Below are positions 53,317-62,669 of a stretch of DNA of 64,000 bases, piece after piece. The position numbers were made by a program, and so were the translations under genes. The stretch lies in NCBI GenBank assembly GCA_003140215.1, contig PLJL01000004.1, forward strand, positions 261,062-325,061. Direction: 5' to 3'. Origin of the DNA: Vulcanimicrobiota bacterium. GTDB lineage: Bacteria > Vulcanimicrobiota > Vulcanimicrobiia > Vulcanimicrobiales > Vulcanimicrobiaceae. The stretch's first letter is position 1, and the number at the start of each line of letters is the position of its first letter. Below the pieces are notes generated by a model. That model was not told the DNA's origin. It did not search any database and saw only the letters and a list, made by a program, of their open reading frames with translations.

Positions 53317-54043
53317 CCTCACCAAGCGCTTTGGCGCGCATTCCGCGGTCGATGCGGTCGATCTCGAGATTCGCCCCGGAACGCTGCACGCGATCATCGG
53401 TCCCAACGGCGCCGGCAAGACGACGCTGTTCAACCTCCTCAGCGGCGAGCTGCAGCCCAGCGCCGGAACGATCGTCTTCGGCGACCGCGACGTCACGCGC
53501 CTCGACGCGACGAGCCGCTCGCAGCTCGGCATGGGCCGCTCGTTCCAGCGCACTAACGTGTTCCCCAAGCTCACCGCGTTCGAGAACGTCCGGCTCGCGG
53601 CGCAGTCGCGCACCGGCGACAGCTTCGCGCTGTGGCGGCGTGCGGCGTCGCTGGACGGCGCGAACGCGCGGGCCGAGAGCGTGCTCGCGGAGTTCGGACT
53701 GCTCGACTCCCGCGCGCGGCTCGCCGGTGAGCTCGCGGGCGGCGATCAGCGCCTGCTCGAGCTCGCGATCACGCTGGCCACCGACCCCGTGCTGCTGCTG
53801 CTCGACGAGCCGTCGCAAGGGCTCTCGCCCCAAGACGCGCAGCGGCTGATCGATCGGATCGGGACCTTGTCCGCGCGCTACACGATCGTGCTCATCGAGC
53901 ACAACATGCCGCTGGTGATGCGGCTGGCCGGTGAGATCACGGTGATGAACTTCGGCCGCGTGCTCGCCCGCGGAACGCCCGACGCGATCCGCGCGAACGC
54001 CGACGTGCGCGCGGCCTACCTCGGAAAGCACGTGTCACCCTGA
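53300..54043 (+). CDS. livG: Branched-chain amino acid ABC transporter ATPase LivG, 3' end in a repeat
   Basis: 247 residues. Walker A GPNGAGKTT (about 34-42), an unusual signature loop LAGGDQRLLELAI in place of LSGGQQ, Walker B LLLLDEPSQGLSP, and the LivG-type insert FQRTNVFPKLTAFENVRLA. The last residues (VSP) and the stop come from repeat copy 10. GTG start overlaps livM. Confidence 0.92.
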   Translation: MLHTRSLTKRFGAHSAVDAVDLEIRPGTLHAIIGPNGAGKTTLFNLLSGELQPSAGTIVFGDRDVTRLDATSRSQLGMGRSFQRTNVFPKLTAFENVRLAAQSRTGDSFALWRRAASLDGANARAESVLAEFGLLDSRARLAGELAGGDQRLLELAITLATDPVLLLLDEPSQGLSPQDAQRLIDRIGTLSARYTIVLIEHNMPLVMRLAGEITVMNFGRVLARGTPDAIRANADVRAAYLGKHVSP

Positions 54044-54068
54044 GCTTGTCGAAGGGTGCGAGACGATC
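54034..54068 (+). repeat. Dispersed hairpin repeat (copy 10)
   Basis: Short form with a slightly different loop (CACCCTGAGCTTGTCGAAGG) and tail (GCGAGACGATC). Stem CACCCT/AGGGTG intact. It supplies the livG stop codon and fills the space before livF. Confidence 0.88.
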
Positions 54069-54079
54069 ATGAGACTGCG

Positions 54080-54772
54080 ATGCTTGAACTAGCCAGGGTC
54101 GACGCCTACTACGGATCGAGCTGGATCCTCAAAGCGGTCTCGCTCGCCGTCCCCGACGGCGGGATCGTCGCGCTCTTGGGTCGCAACGGCGCCGGAAAAT
54201 CGACCACCCTCAAGACGATCATGGGTCTGGTCGCGCCGCGCGCGGGCTCGGTGCGCTTCGGCGGCGCCGAGATCGGGGGCAGCACGCCGCACGCGGTTAA
54301 CCGGCGCGGCATCGCCTACGTTCCGGAGGAGCGCCGCATCTTCGCCGACCTCACCGTCGACGAGCATCTTGCGATCGCGACGCGCTCGCACGACTGGCCG
54401 GCGGAGCGGATCTTCGGCATCTTTCCGGAGCTGGTGCCGCTGCGCGACCGGCGCGGGCGGTTCCTCAGCGGCGGCGAGCAACAAATGCTGGCCATAGCCC
54501 GAGCGCTGGTGACCGGCCCACGGCTGCTGTTGCTCGACGAGCCCTCGCAGGGACTCGCGCCCCGGATCGTCGATGTCGTGATCGCCTCGATCGAGGCGAT
54601 GCGCGACGAGGGTCTGGCGATCTTGTTGGTGGAGCAGAACGTCGAGCTCGCGCTCGAGGTTGCCGACCGCGCCGCGATCATCGACCAAGGCGCGATCGTC
54701 TTCGACGGCACGGCCGCCGAGCTGCGCGGGCGCAGCGACCTCCAAACGACCTATCTCGGCGTCGGAACCTAA
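54080..54772 (+). CDS. livF: Branched-chain amino acid ABC transporter ATPase LivF
   Basis: 230 residues. Walker A GRNGAGKSTT (about 34-43), GIAYVPEERRIFADLTVDE, signature LSGGEQQMLAIARAL, Walker B LLLLDEPSQGLAP, and the LVEQNVELALEVADRA helix are standard LivF. ATG at 54080, shortly after repeat copy 10. Confidence 0.93.
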   Translation: MLELARVDAYYGSSWILKAVSLAVPDGGIVALLGRNGAGKSTTLKTIMGLVAPRAGSVRFGGAEIGGSTPHAVNRRGIAYVPEERRIFADLTVDEHLAIATRSHDWPAERIFGIFPELVPLRDRRGRFLSGGEQQMLAIARALVTGPRLLLLDEPSQGLAPRIVDVVIASIEAMRDEGLAILLVEQNVELALEVADRAAIIDQGAIVFDGTAAELRGRSDLQTTYLGVGT

Positions 54773-54788
54773 GCTGAAAGGACCGCAG

Positions 54789-55982
54789 ATGCAACGCAAG
54801 CGCTTTCTCGCAACCGGCGGCGGTGCCGTCGCCGCGGCCGCGCTGACCGGGCTACCCGCCGCAGCTGCCGAGGACGTCGTCTTCGCCGGCATCTACTCGT
54901 CGACCGGTGCGTATGCCGCGTTCGGGCGCGACACCGACCGCGGCTTCGCGCTAGCGGTCAACGAGCTGAAGAAGTCGGTCGGCGGCCACCCGATCAAGTA
55001 CATCTCGCGCGACGACCAGACCAAGGCCGACGTCGGGCAGCAGCAGGCCACCGACGCCTACGTGCACGACGGTGCGCGCTTCTTCGCCGGCTGCGCTTCG
55101 AGCGCGGTGGCGCTGGCGATCGCGCAGGTGATGAAGGACAAGCATGCGCTGTTCTGGACCAGCGTCGGCGCCGACGAGATCACCGGCAAGGAGTGCAACG
55201 GGTACACCTTCCGCTGGTCGGTGCCGGCCTACGGCGCCGTGCGCGCGGCGCTCTACCCGTTCATCGCGAAGTTTCCCGCGGCCAAGAAGTGGTACACGAT
55301 CACGCCGTCCTACGTGTTCGGCGAATCGCTGCTGACCAACGTCAAGGAGGTCGCGCAGGAGAAGGGCCTCACGCTCGTCGGGAACGACTACCACGCGCTG
55401 GGCGCAGCCGAATACTCGGCCTTCATCGCCAAGGCGGCCGAAGCCAAGCCCGACGTGCTGTGCTTGCTCAATTTCGGCGGCGACGCGATCAAGGCGCTCA
55501 AGACGGCCACGAGCTTCGGCCTCAAGAAGACCACTAAGATCCTCTACGTGTGGAGCGGCGGTCTGCTCGACTTCGCCGGTATCGGCGCCGACGATCTCGA
55601 CGGCGTGTACGTGGGCTGTCAGTACTGGCACGACGCCACGCCGGCCACGCGCAAGGCGAGCGAAAGCTACAAGGCCGCGTACGGCGAGCCGCTCGGATAC
55701 GTCGGCGCCAGCGCGTACATCGAAGCCAAGCTGACCTTCGACGGCATCGCGCGCGCCAAGTCCACCGATCCCGCCCACGTCGCCAAGGTGCTCGAAGGCT
55801 ACAAATACGCGGGCCCGACCGGAGGCGAAGAAGTGCGCGCCTTCGATCACCAGGTCGTCAAGCCGTACTACCTGCTGGTGGGCAAAGCCAAGAGTGCGAT
55901 GAAGGACCAGTGGGACTACGTCGACACGGTCGCGTCGGGCTCGTATCCGGTCCCACGTGACCGCAGCCTGTGCAAGTTGTAG
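54789..55982 (+). CDS. ABC transporter substrate-binding protein (type 1 periplasmic, LivK-like)
   Basis: 397 residues. N-terminal MQRKRFLATGGGAVAAAALT suggests a Tat/Sec signal (RKRF). The mature part has the Leu/Ile/Val-binding fold: SSTGAYAAFGRDTDRGFALA, IKYISRDDQTKADVGQQQAT, PDVLCLLNFGGDAIKAL. It belongs to the preceding permease/ATPase genes and sets the substrate specificity of the transporter. Confidence 0.9.
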   Translation: MQRKRFLATGGGAVAAAALTGLPAAAAEDVVFAGIYSSTGAYAAFGRDTDRGFALAVNELKKSVGGHPIKYISRDDQTKADVGQQQATDAYVHDGARFFAGCASSAVALAIAQVMKDKHALFWTSVGADEITGKECNGYTFRWSVPAYGAVRAALYPFIAKFPAAKKWYTITPSYVFGESLLTNVKEVAQEKGLTLVGNDYHALGAAEYSAFIAKAAEAKPDVLCLLNFGGDAIKALKTATSFGLKKTTKILYVWSGGLLDFAGIGADDLDGVYVGCQYWHDATPATRKASESYKAAYGEPLGYVGASAYIEAKLTFDGIARAKSTDPAHVAKVLEGYKYAGPTGGEEVRAFDHQVVKPYYLLVGKAKSAMKDQWDYVDTVASGSYPVPRDRSLCKL

Positions 55983-56890
55983 CAATTCGCGGCGTCGTAG
56001 CCGCGATCGCCACGCCGGTCGATGAAGCGCTCCAGCCCGATCACGGAGCGCTCGTCGACCATGCGCGCTGGCTGCTGAGCAACGGCTGCGACGGCCTCAA
56101 CGTGCTGGGCACCACCGGCAGTTTCGCCTCGTTCACCGTCGCGCAGCGGATCGACATCATGCAGGCGTTGGCGAGCTCGGGCTTGCCGCTGCCGGCGATG
56201 ATGGTCGGCACGGGCGCGAGCGCGCTCGGCGACGCGGTCGCGCTGACGCGAGCAGCGGTCGCGCTGCGCTTCGGCGGCGCGCTGGTGATCCCGCCGTTCT
56301 ACTACAAGGGCGTCTCCGAGGACGGCGTCTTCACGTACGTCGCGAACCTCATCGAGCAGGTCGGCGCGAGCGAGCTGCGCATGTACCTCTACAATTTCCC
56401 GGCGAACAGCGGCGTGCCGTACACGGTGCCGCTCGTCAAACGGTTGTTCGCAGCGTATCCGGGCGTGATCGTCGGTTTGAAAGACAGCTCCAACGACGCT
56501 GCGTACGCCGCGGAGCTGCACCGCGAGCTGCCGCAGCTCGATCTCTTTCCAAGTTCGGAATCCGTGCTCGCGGATGCGCGGCGCGCAGGCTACGCCGGGT
56601 GCATCTCCGCCAGCGTCAACGTCACGGCCCCGCTGACCGGCCGCGTGTGGGCGGACGGCGACGACGCGGACGGCGACGCGCGACAAGGGGAGCTGGCGGC
56701 GATCCGCGCCGCGATCCTGAGCGTGCCGTCGATCCCGGCCATCCACCATCTGCTCGCCCAGCTGCACGGCGACGACGTGTGGTCGCGCCTCGTTCCGCCG
56801 CTGTACGCGCTCGACGCGAACGAACGGGCCGCGCTCGAAGCGCGCTTGGCCCCGACCGTCTATCACCGCGAGCATGCAGCACGACGCTGA
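55970..56890 (+). CDS. Dihydrodipicolinate synthase (DapA) family aldolase/lyase
   Basis: 306 residues, TIM-barrel N-acetylneuraminate-lyase superfamily. GLNVLGTTGSFASFTVAQRI, catalytic tyrosine in RMYLYNFPA (Tyr139/141) and Schiff-base Lys171 in GLKDSSND. GTTGS instead of GTTGE is a non-DapA variant, so a 2-keto-3-deoxy sugar-acid aldolase or similar lyase is more likely than lysine synthesis, consistent with the sugar-acid dehydratase at 60 kb. Overlaps both neighbours by 13-17 bases. Confidence 0.88.
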   Translation: MQVVAIRGVVAAIATPVDEALQPDHGALVDHARWLLSNGCDGLNVLGTTGSFASFTVAQRIDIMQALASSGLPLPAMMVGTGASALGDAVALTRAAVALRFGGALVIPPFYYKGVSEDGVFTYVANLIEQVGASELRMYLYNFPANSGVPYTVPLVKRLFAAYPGVIVGLKDSSNDAAYAAELHRELPQLDLFPSSESVLADARRAGYAGCISASVNVTAPLTGRVWADGDDADGDARQGELAAIRAAILSVPSIPAIHHLLAQLHGDDVWSRLVPPLYALDANERAALEARLAPTVYHREHAARR

Positions 56891-57224
56891 CGGACCGCGT
56901 TTCGTCAGCGAGGCGCTCGTACCGGGAAAAGAGTTCGTCGATTCGGCCGCGCTCAGCACCGGCGAACCGCCGCTCCCGCGGCGCTTCCGCTGGCGCGGCG
57001 AGGAGCTCGTCGTCCGCGAGGTCGTCCGCACCTGGCGCTCGACCGTAACCGACCGCGGCGACGTCTACCTAGCCCGCCACTGGTACGAGCTCGAAACGGC
57101 CGACAGCCGCCGCGCCGTCATCTACTTCGACCGCAAATCCCGCACCAAATCCCGCTGGTACCTCTACACCATCTCCGACCCGCCCCCCGAAACAGGAAAA
57201 GGCTCGTTCGCGGTCCCACGCTAG
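56874..57224 (+). CDS. DUF6504-like protein
   Basis: 116 residues from the ATG at 56874. FRWRGEELVVREVVRTWRST, YLARHWYELETADSRRAVIY and RWYLYTISDP form a single beta-rich domain seen in small cytoplasmic proteins. No enzymatic motif. Same operon as the DapA-family gene and followed by an OPT transporter. Confidence 0.7.
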   Translation: MQHDADGPRFVSEALVPGKEFVDSAALSTGEPPLPRRFRWRGEELVVREVVRTWRSTVTDRGDVYLARHWYELETADSRRAVIYFDRKSRTKSRWYLYTISDPPPETGKGSFAVPR

Positions 57225-57228
57225 CGAC

Positions 57229-59250
57229 GTGGCAAGCAGCATCATCGCCGACGACCGGCGCCGGAAAGAGCTCACCTATCGGGGTCTCGCCCTGGGCGGC
57301 CTCATCACGCTGGTCTTCACCGCCGCCAACGTCTACCTGGGGCTCAAGGTCGGGCTGACCTTCGCCTCGTCGATCCCGGCCGCGGTCATCTCCATGGCCG
57401 TCCTGCGCGGATTCAAGACCTCGACGATCTGGGAGAACAACATCGTCCAAACGGTGGCTTCCGCCGCCGGGACGCTCTCCTCGATCATCTTCGTGCTGCC
57501 GGGGCTGGTGATGGTCGGCTGGTGGACGGGATTCCCGTTTTGGGAGTCGTTCGGGATCTGCGTGGTCGGCGGCGTGCTCGGCGTGATGTACAGCGTCCCG
57601 CTGCGCCGCGCGATGGTTACCGGGAGCGACCTTCCGTACCCCGAGGGCGTCGCCGCCGCCGAGGTGCTCCGAGTCGGTGCCAGCGCGAGCGGCCATGCCG
57701 ACGCCGACGTCGATCCGGCGGCCGTCGCCGAAAACAAGGCGGGCTTTGCGACCGTGCTGTGGAGCTCGGTCGCGAGCGCGCTGTTCGTCGCGATCATCGG
57801 AGCGAAACTCTTCGCCGAGAGCGTCGCCGCCTACGTTCGCGTCGGCGCGAGCGTGACGGGCTACAACATTGGGCTGTCGCTCGCGCTCATCGGCGTCGGC
57901 CACCTCGTCGGCCTCTCCGTCGGCATCGCGATGCTCGCCGGGATCGTGCTTGCCTGGGGCGTGCTCGTCCCGGTGCTGTCGTCGTACCATGCAGCGACCG
58001 CCGACGTGACGACGCTTGCGAAGGTGGTCTTTCGCGACGAAGTGCGCTTGATCGGCGCCGGCGCGATCGGCGTCGCAGCGCTGTGGTCGGTCGGACGCCT
58101 CGCGGGCCCCGTCGTCGGCGGGGTGATCTCGTCGTTGGCGGCGTCGCGCACGCGCGCCGCCGGGCGGGGCGAGTCGCTGCCGATCACCGAGCGCGATATC
58201 CCGTTCAATGTCGTCCTGCTCGTTAGCGCCCTCTGCCTCGTCCCTCTAGCTGTGCTGCTGTACGTGTTTCTGAGCGGCACCGCGCTGGCGAGCATCGCGA
58301 TCCCGCTGGTGCTCGGTGCGCTCGTCTACGTCGTGCTCGCCGGCCTGATCGTCGCCGCGGTATGCGGCTACATGGCGGGGCTGATCGGCTCCTCGAACTC
58401 GCCCGTCTCCGGGCTGGCGATCCTCACGGTCTTGGGCGCGGCGTTGTTGCTGCTCGCCGTTGCGCGACCGAACGACCCGCTCGCCGCCAAGGCGCTGGTC
58501 GCCTTCGCGCTTTTCGTCACCGCGGTCGTCATCAACGTCGCCACGATCTCCAACGACAACCTGCAAGACCTCAAGACCGGTCAGCTCGTCGGCGCGACGC
58601 CCTGGCGGCAGCAGCTCGCCCTCATCGTCGGCGTGCTCTTCGGTGCGGTGGTCATCCCGCCGGTCCTCGACTTGCTCAACCATTCAAACGGCTTCGCGGG
58701 ATCGCCGATCCACGGCATCACCGCGCAGCCGCTCGCCGCGCCGCAGGCGACGCTGATCTCCACGCTCGCGAACGGCGTGATCACCGGGCAGATAAACTGG
58801 GTTCTGATCGGCTACGGCGCGCTCATCGGCTTGGCGATCGTCGCCATCGACGAGATACTGCGCCGCACCGTGCGCCGCCAGTTCCCCCCGCTGGCGGTGG
58901 CGCTGGGCATCTACCTCCCGATGGCGGTTACGTTCATGGTGGTTGTCGGCGCATTTGCCGGGAAGGCCTATAACAATTGGGTCTCGACGCGACCAAATCC
59001 GGACGCGGGGAAACGGCTGGGCGTGCTGCTCGCATCCGGCCTGATCGTGGGCGAGAGCTTGTTCGGGGTGCTCCTCTCCGGGATCATCGTCGCGACCAAC
59101 AAAGACGCACCGCTGGACGTGTTCCCGTACCTGGGACTCAAGGCCGGCAGCTTCGAACTCGGCGCAAACATCCTGGGGGTGCTGGCCTTCATCGCCGTGG
59201 TCTTTTTCCTCTACCGCTGGGTCGGCCGTCAGGCGCAGCGCATCGGCTGA
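57229..59250 (+). CDS. OPT family oligopeptide transporter
   Basis: 673 residues with about 15 hydrophobic segments. N-terminal LTYRGLALGGLITLVFTAAN, NNIVQTVASAAGTLSSIIFV, SDLPYPEGVAAAEVL, GLIGSSNSPVSGLAILTVL, and SNDNLQDLKTGQLVGATPWR are typical of the OPT superfamily. These proteins import peptides or metal chelates, driven by protons. A GTG start at 57229 follows the preceding gene by four bases. Confidence 0.93.
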   Translation: MASSIIADDRRRKELTYRGLALGGLITLVFTAANVYLGLKVGLTFASSIPAAVISMAVLRGFKTSTIWENNIVQTVASAAGTLSSIIFVLPGLVMVGWWTGFPFWESFGICVVGGVLGVMYSVPLRRAMVTGSDLPYPEGVAAAEVLRVGASASGHADADVDPAAVAENKAGFATVLWSSVASALFVAIIGAKLFAESVAAYVRVGASVTGYNIGLSLALIGVGHLVGLSVGIAMLAGIVLAWGVLVPVLSSYHAATADVTTLAKVVFRDEVRLIGAGAIGVAALWSVGRLAGPVVGGVISSLAASRTRAAGRGESLPITERDIPFNVVLLVSALCLVPLAVLLYVFLSGTALASIAIPLVLGALVYVVLAGLIVAAVCGYMAGLIGSSNSPVSGLAILTVLGAALLLLAVARPNDPLAAKALVAFALFVTAVVINVATISNDNLQDLKTGQLVGATPWRQQLALIVGVLFGAVVIPPVLDLLNHSNGFAGSPIHGITAQPLAAPQATLISTLANGVITGQINWVLIGYGALIGLAIVAIDEILRRTVRRQFPPLAVALGIYLPMAVTFMVVVGAFAGKAYNNWVSTRPNPDAGKRLGVLLASGLIVGESLFGVLLSGIIVATNKDAPLDVFPYLGLKAGSFELGANILGVLAFIAVVFFLYRWVGRQAQRIG

Positions 59251-59261
59251 TCCCGGCGCGC

Positions 59262-60080
59262 TCAGCGACGCGCGGTGAACACGTGCGCGCGCATGCCGCC
59301 CTCGGCACGTCCGTCGGGCGAACCGTTGCCGCAGGCAACGGCGATCGCACGCGCCGCCGCGGCGGTGATCTCCGCGAGCCGACTGGGATCGCGTGCCTCG
59401 ATCTCGCTGCGCAGCGGCGAGCCTTGGAGGAGCCCGGTCGCGGCGGAACGCGCCGACGGAGCGCTGCGCTTGTCGACCGTCTCCATCGCGACCTCGGGGA
59501 AGCCGGCATCGCGCAACCCGCGCTCGAGCGCCGCACAGTCGTGATGCCCGAACGGCGTGCGCCGGAGAAAGCGCGGCGGGTCATCGGGGAACGCGGCCTC
59601 CGCGGTATCTGAACAGATGCGCGAGATCACGTTGTCTGCGATGTCTCCCCAGACGTTGAAAATGAATCGTCCGTCGGGAGCCAGCACGCGCCGCGCTTCG
59701 CGAAACGCGAGGGTCTGGTCGGGCATGAACATGACCCCGAACTGGCACACGACGGCGTCGAAGCTCCCGTCCGCGAACGGGAGGGCCATCGCATCGGCTC
59801 GCAGCCACGAAAGATGCGGCGCTGAGACGCGCGCCGCGCCGTAGGCGATCATCCCTTCGTTGAGATCGGTCGCGACGATGGTCGCGCCGTCGCCGAGCGC
59901 GCGCAGCAGCGCCGCCGTCACGATCCCGGTTCCGGCAGCGGTCTCGAGCACCCGCGAAACGCGCCGCTCGGCCACGCGGGCGGCGATGTCCGCGGCGTAG
60001 GGCGCGAAGAGAAACGGTCCAAGGTCGCGATCGTACACCTCGGGAATCGAGCCCGAGAACACGGTGTCGGAGTGGCCCAT
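59262..60080 (-). CDS. SAM-dependent methyltransferase (class I)
   Basis: About 272 residues. Motif I VLETAAGTGIVTAALLRAL (about 44-62), motif II IVATDLNEGMI, LRADAMALPFADGSFDAVVC and REARRVLAPDGRFIFNVWG are typical of UbiE/Methyltransf_11 enzymes. Start at the ATG at 60080; an open frame continues to 60152. The substrate is not predictable. It is divergent from the IlvD/Edd gene. Confidence 0.88.
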   Translation of the reverse strand: MGHSDTVFSGSIPEVYDRDLGPFLFAPYAADIAARVAERRVSRVLETAAGTGIVTAALLRALGDGATIVATDLNEGMIAYGAARVSAPHLSWLRADAMALPFADGSFDAVVCQFGVMFMPDQTLAFREARRVLAPDGRFIFNVWGDIADNVISRICSDTAEAAFPDDPPRFLRRTPFGHHDCAALERGLRDAGFPEVAMETVDKRSAPSARSAATGLLQGSPLRSEIEARDPSRLAEITAAAARAIAVACGNGSPDGRAEGGMRAHVFTARR

Positions 60081-60142
60081 GCCCGCCGCTTCCGGGCACA
60101 TCGAGGGAGGCCTGCCCGTGCGCTGCGACGGAGCTGTCGCGC

Positions 60143-61846
60143 ATGAAGCCATCCGGCACCGGCTTGTCGCGCGGACTCACCGACTACGGCGACCGCGAGT
60201 TCTCACTGTACCTGCGGCGCACGTTCGCAAAGTCGATGGGCTTCTCGGACGCGATGCTGGAGCGTCCGATCGTCGGCATCGCGACAGCCGGCGGCGGGTT
60301 CAACAACTGCCATCGCACCACGCCCGAGCTCGTCGCGGCGGTGTCGCGCGGCGTCTTGACCGCGGGCGGGCTACCGCTGGACTTCCCCACCATCTCGCTG
60401 GGTGAGCCGTTTCTCTCGCCGACCAGTCTCGTGTTTCGCAACCTGATGGCGATGGACGTCGAAGAGATGATCCGCGCGCAGCCGATGGACGCGGTGGTGC
60501 TCATCGGCGGCTGCGACAAGACGCTGCCCGCCCAGCTGATGGGTGCGATCTCGGCGAACAAGCCGGCGATCGCGCTCGTCGTCGGCCCGATGATGACCGG
60601 CAGCTTCGAAGGCACGCGGTTGGGCGCGTGTACCGATTGCCGCTCGTGGTGGGCGCGCTTTCGCGCCGGCGAGCTCTCCGAGGAACGCATCCGCGGCGTG
60701 GAGTCCAACCTCGCGACGACGGCCGGCACGTGCGCGGTGATGGGCACGGCCAGCACGATGGCGTGCGTCACCGAGGCGCTGGGCATGAGCCTGCCCGGCG
60801 CCGCGACGCCGCCGGCCGTGCACGCGGAGCGACTGCGCGTCGCCGAAGCCACCGGTGCGCGGGCCGTCGCGCTCGCGCGCGACGACGTCACGCCCGACCA
60901 GATCGTCACGCCCGCCGCCGTCGAGAACGCGCTGCGCGTGCTGTTTGCGCTGGGCGGCTCGACCAACGGCATCATCCACCTCACCGCGATCGCAGGCCGC
61001 CGCGGCATTCCCTTAACGCTGCAGCGCTTCAACGAGCTCAGCGCCGATACGCCCGTGCTGGTAAACCTCAAGCCGGTCGGCGACCACTACATGGAACACT
61101 TCCACGCGGCCGGGGGAGTCGGCGCGCTGCTGCGGGAGCTTGCGCCGCTCTTGAACCGCGACACCGTGTCGGTCGCCGGCGAGACGCTCGACGAACGCCT
61201 CGCACACGTCCCGGCGTACGTCGATCGCACCGTCATTCGCCCCTTCGGTGAACCGATCGTCGCGCGCGACGCGCTCGTCGCGCTGTTCGGAAACCTCGCG
61301 CCGAACGGCGCGATCCTCAAGGCTGCTGCGGCCGACCCGCGCCTCATGGAACACGACGGCCGCGCGGTCGTGTTCCGCGACCTCGCAGACCTGGCGGCAC
61401 GGATCGACGCGCCCGACCTCGACGTCGAGCCCGACGACGTGCTGGTACTGCAACACGCCGGCCCGGTCGGCGCGGGGATGCCCGAAGCCGGCTATCTGCC
61501 GATCCCCAAGAAGCTGCTCGCCCGCGGCGTGCGCGACATGCTGCGCATCAGCGACGCCCGCATGAGCGGAACCGCGTACGGCGCCATCGTGCTCCACGTT
61601 TCGCCGGAGTCCGCGCTCGGTGGTCCGCTCGCCGCGGTACGCAACGGCGACCGCATCCGCGTCAGCCTGCGCGAGAAGCGCCTCGACGTCGTGCTCACCG
61701 ATGCCGAGATCGCCGCACGGATCGAACAGTTCGTTTCGCCGGCGCCACCACGACGCGGCTACGCGAAGCTCTACGCGCAGCACATCCTGGGCCCCGAACG
61801 CGGCTGCGACTTCGATTTCCTTACCAGCGAGGGAACCGCGGAGTAG
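60143..61846 (+). CDS. IlvD/Edd-family dehydratase (sugar-acid type)
   Basis: 567 residues. Conserved cysteines for the iron-sulfur cluster are Cys56 (NNCHRTT), Cys124 (GGCDKTLP) and Cys197 (TAGTCAVMG), and the C-terminal ARMSGTAYG motif places it with the L-arabonate/D-xylonate-type sugar-acid dehydratases rather than housekeeping IlvD. With the nearby DapA-family aldolase and the family 1 sugar-binding protein at 62.7 kb, a sugar-acid degradation route is likely. Confidence 0.9.
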   Translation: MKPSGTGLSRGLTDYGDREFSLYLRRTFAKSMGFSDAMLERPIVGIATAGGGFNNCHRTTPELVAAVSRGVLTAGGLPLDFPTISLGEPFLSPTSLVFRNLMAMDVEEMIRAQPMDAVVLIGGCDKTLPAQLMGAISANKPAIALVVGPMMTGSFEGTRLGACTDCRSWWARFRAGELSEERIRGVESNLATTAGTCAVMGTASTMACVTEALGMSLPGAATPPAVHAERLRVAEATGARAVALARDDVTPDQIVTPAAVENALRVLFALGGSTNGIIHLTAIAGRRGIPLTLQRFNELSADTPVLVNLKPVGDHYMEHFHAAGGVGALLRELAPLLNRDTVSVAGETLDERLAHVPAYVDRTVIRPFGEPIVARDALVALFGNLAPNGAILKAAAADPRLMEHDGRAVVFRDLADLAARIDAPDLDVEPDDVLVLQHAGPVGAGMPEAGYLPIPKKLLARGVRDMLRISDARMSGTAYGAIVLHVSPESALGGPLAAVRNGDRIRVSLREKRLDVVLTDAEIAARIEQFVSPAPPRRGYAKLYAQHILGPERGCDFDFLTSEGTAE

Positions 61847-61903
61847 CGCGGCGTAGGACGGTCGCGGCGGGCGAAGAGCGGCGTGGACCTTCAGGAGGCT
61901 CCG

Positions 61904-62605
61904 TTGACTGTTTCGGTAGTTCGTCGCGTCGTTGCGGCGTTGATCGTCGCGGGTGCGATCCACAGCGCCGCGAGCGCGGACACGCCGCCCGCGCCCGCGC
62001 TCGGACCGCGACCGTGCCCGACCCAAGCGTCGCTGATCTCTCGGCGACAGTTGGCTCGTTGGATCACCGATCCGCGCTGCAAGCAATCGCAGCGCTCCAT
62101 TCCGACGAAGCCGCGCCGTTCCATGAACACGGGCGAGGCCGGCGTCGCGGTGCAGAACTACTCCGCGCCCGGAAAAGCGCTGTTGGTTCAGTCGCGCGTG
62201 AGCGTGCTCGCGCCGACGCGCGTCCCCACGAGCTGGGGCCGCGCAACCTACCCCACCGTGCAGCCCCTCAGAGACTACAAGCGCAACGTGCAAGTCGGCT
62301 ACGACGTCGTGCTGGGCGGCCCGGGCTGCACCGGCGGGACGGCCTGCACGCAGGCCGACGTCTACGGCGAGAAGGCGCCGCCGATCGAGCAGACGCGGCT
62401 CGACGGCAAGGTCGTGTCGACGCGACTTGCCGACGGCACGCCCGCGAAGTACGTCAACGGCCCGTGCGGCGCAAATTGCGCCGGCTCGTTCCAGCTCCAG
62501 TTCGTCAAAGGCGGCTACGCCTACACGATCTCGATCAAAGGCGGCACGCTCGCCGACGGACTCCTAATTGCATCGTACTTGCGCCCCGTCGCTGCGCTGC
62601 CGTAG
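61904..62605 (+). CDS. Secreted protein of unknown function (TTG start)
   Basis: 233 residues. AGGAGG at 61893-61898 lies five bases before a TTG at 61904, which decides the start over the upstream GTG at 61883. Signal peptide VVAALIVAGAIHSAASA; mature part with VQVGYDVVLGGPGCTGG, GPCGANCAGSFQLQFVKGGY and several cysteines. No known family. Confidence 0.7.
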   Translation: MTVSVVRRVVAALIVAGAIHSAASADTPPAPALGPRPCPTQASLISRRQLARWITDPRCKQSQRSIPTKPRRSMNTGEAGVAVQNYSAPGKALLVQSRVSVLAPTRVPTSWGRATYPTVQPLRDYKRNVQVGYDVVLGGPGCTGGTACTQADVYGEKAPPIEQTRLDGKVVSTRLADGTPAKYVNGPCGANCAGSFQLQFVKGGYAYTISIKGGTLADGLLIASYLRPVAALP

Positions 62606-62669
62606 GAGGATACCGTCGGGCAACCCGGATAGTGTTCCCCCTCGCCCGTTTGAGAGGAAGTTCCGCGTG

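Noticed and set aside
20872..54068. The GTCACCCTGAGC repeats considered as a CRISPR array.
   Set aside because: Copies are dispersed over 44 kb with irregular spacing, differ in length, and are not separated by uniform spacers.
55970..56890. Assignment of this gene as dapA of lysine synthesis.
   Set aside because: The context is transport/catabolism, and the GTTGS loop differs from the GTTGE of DapA, so only the superfamily is assigned.
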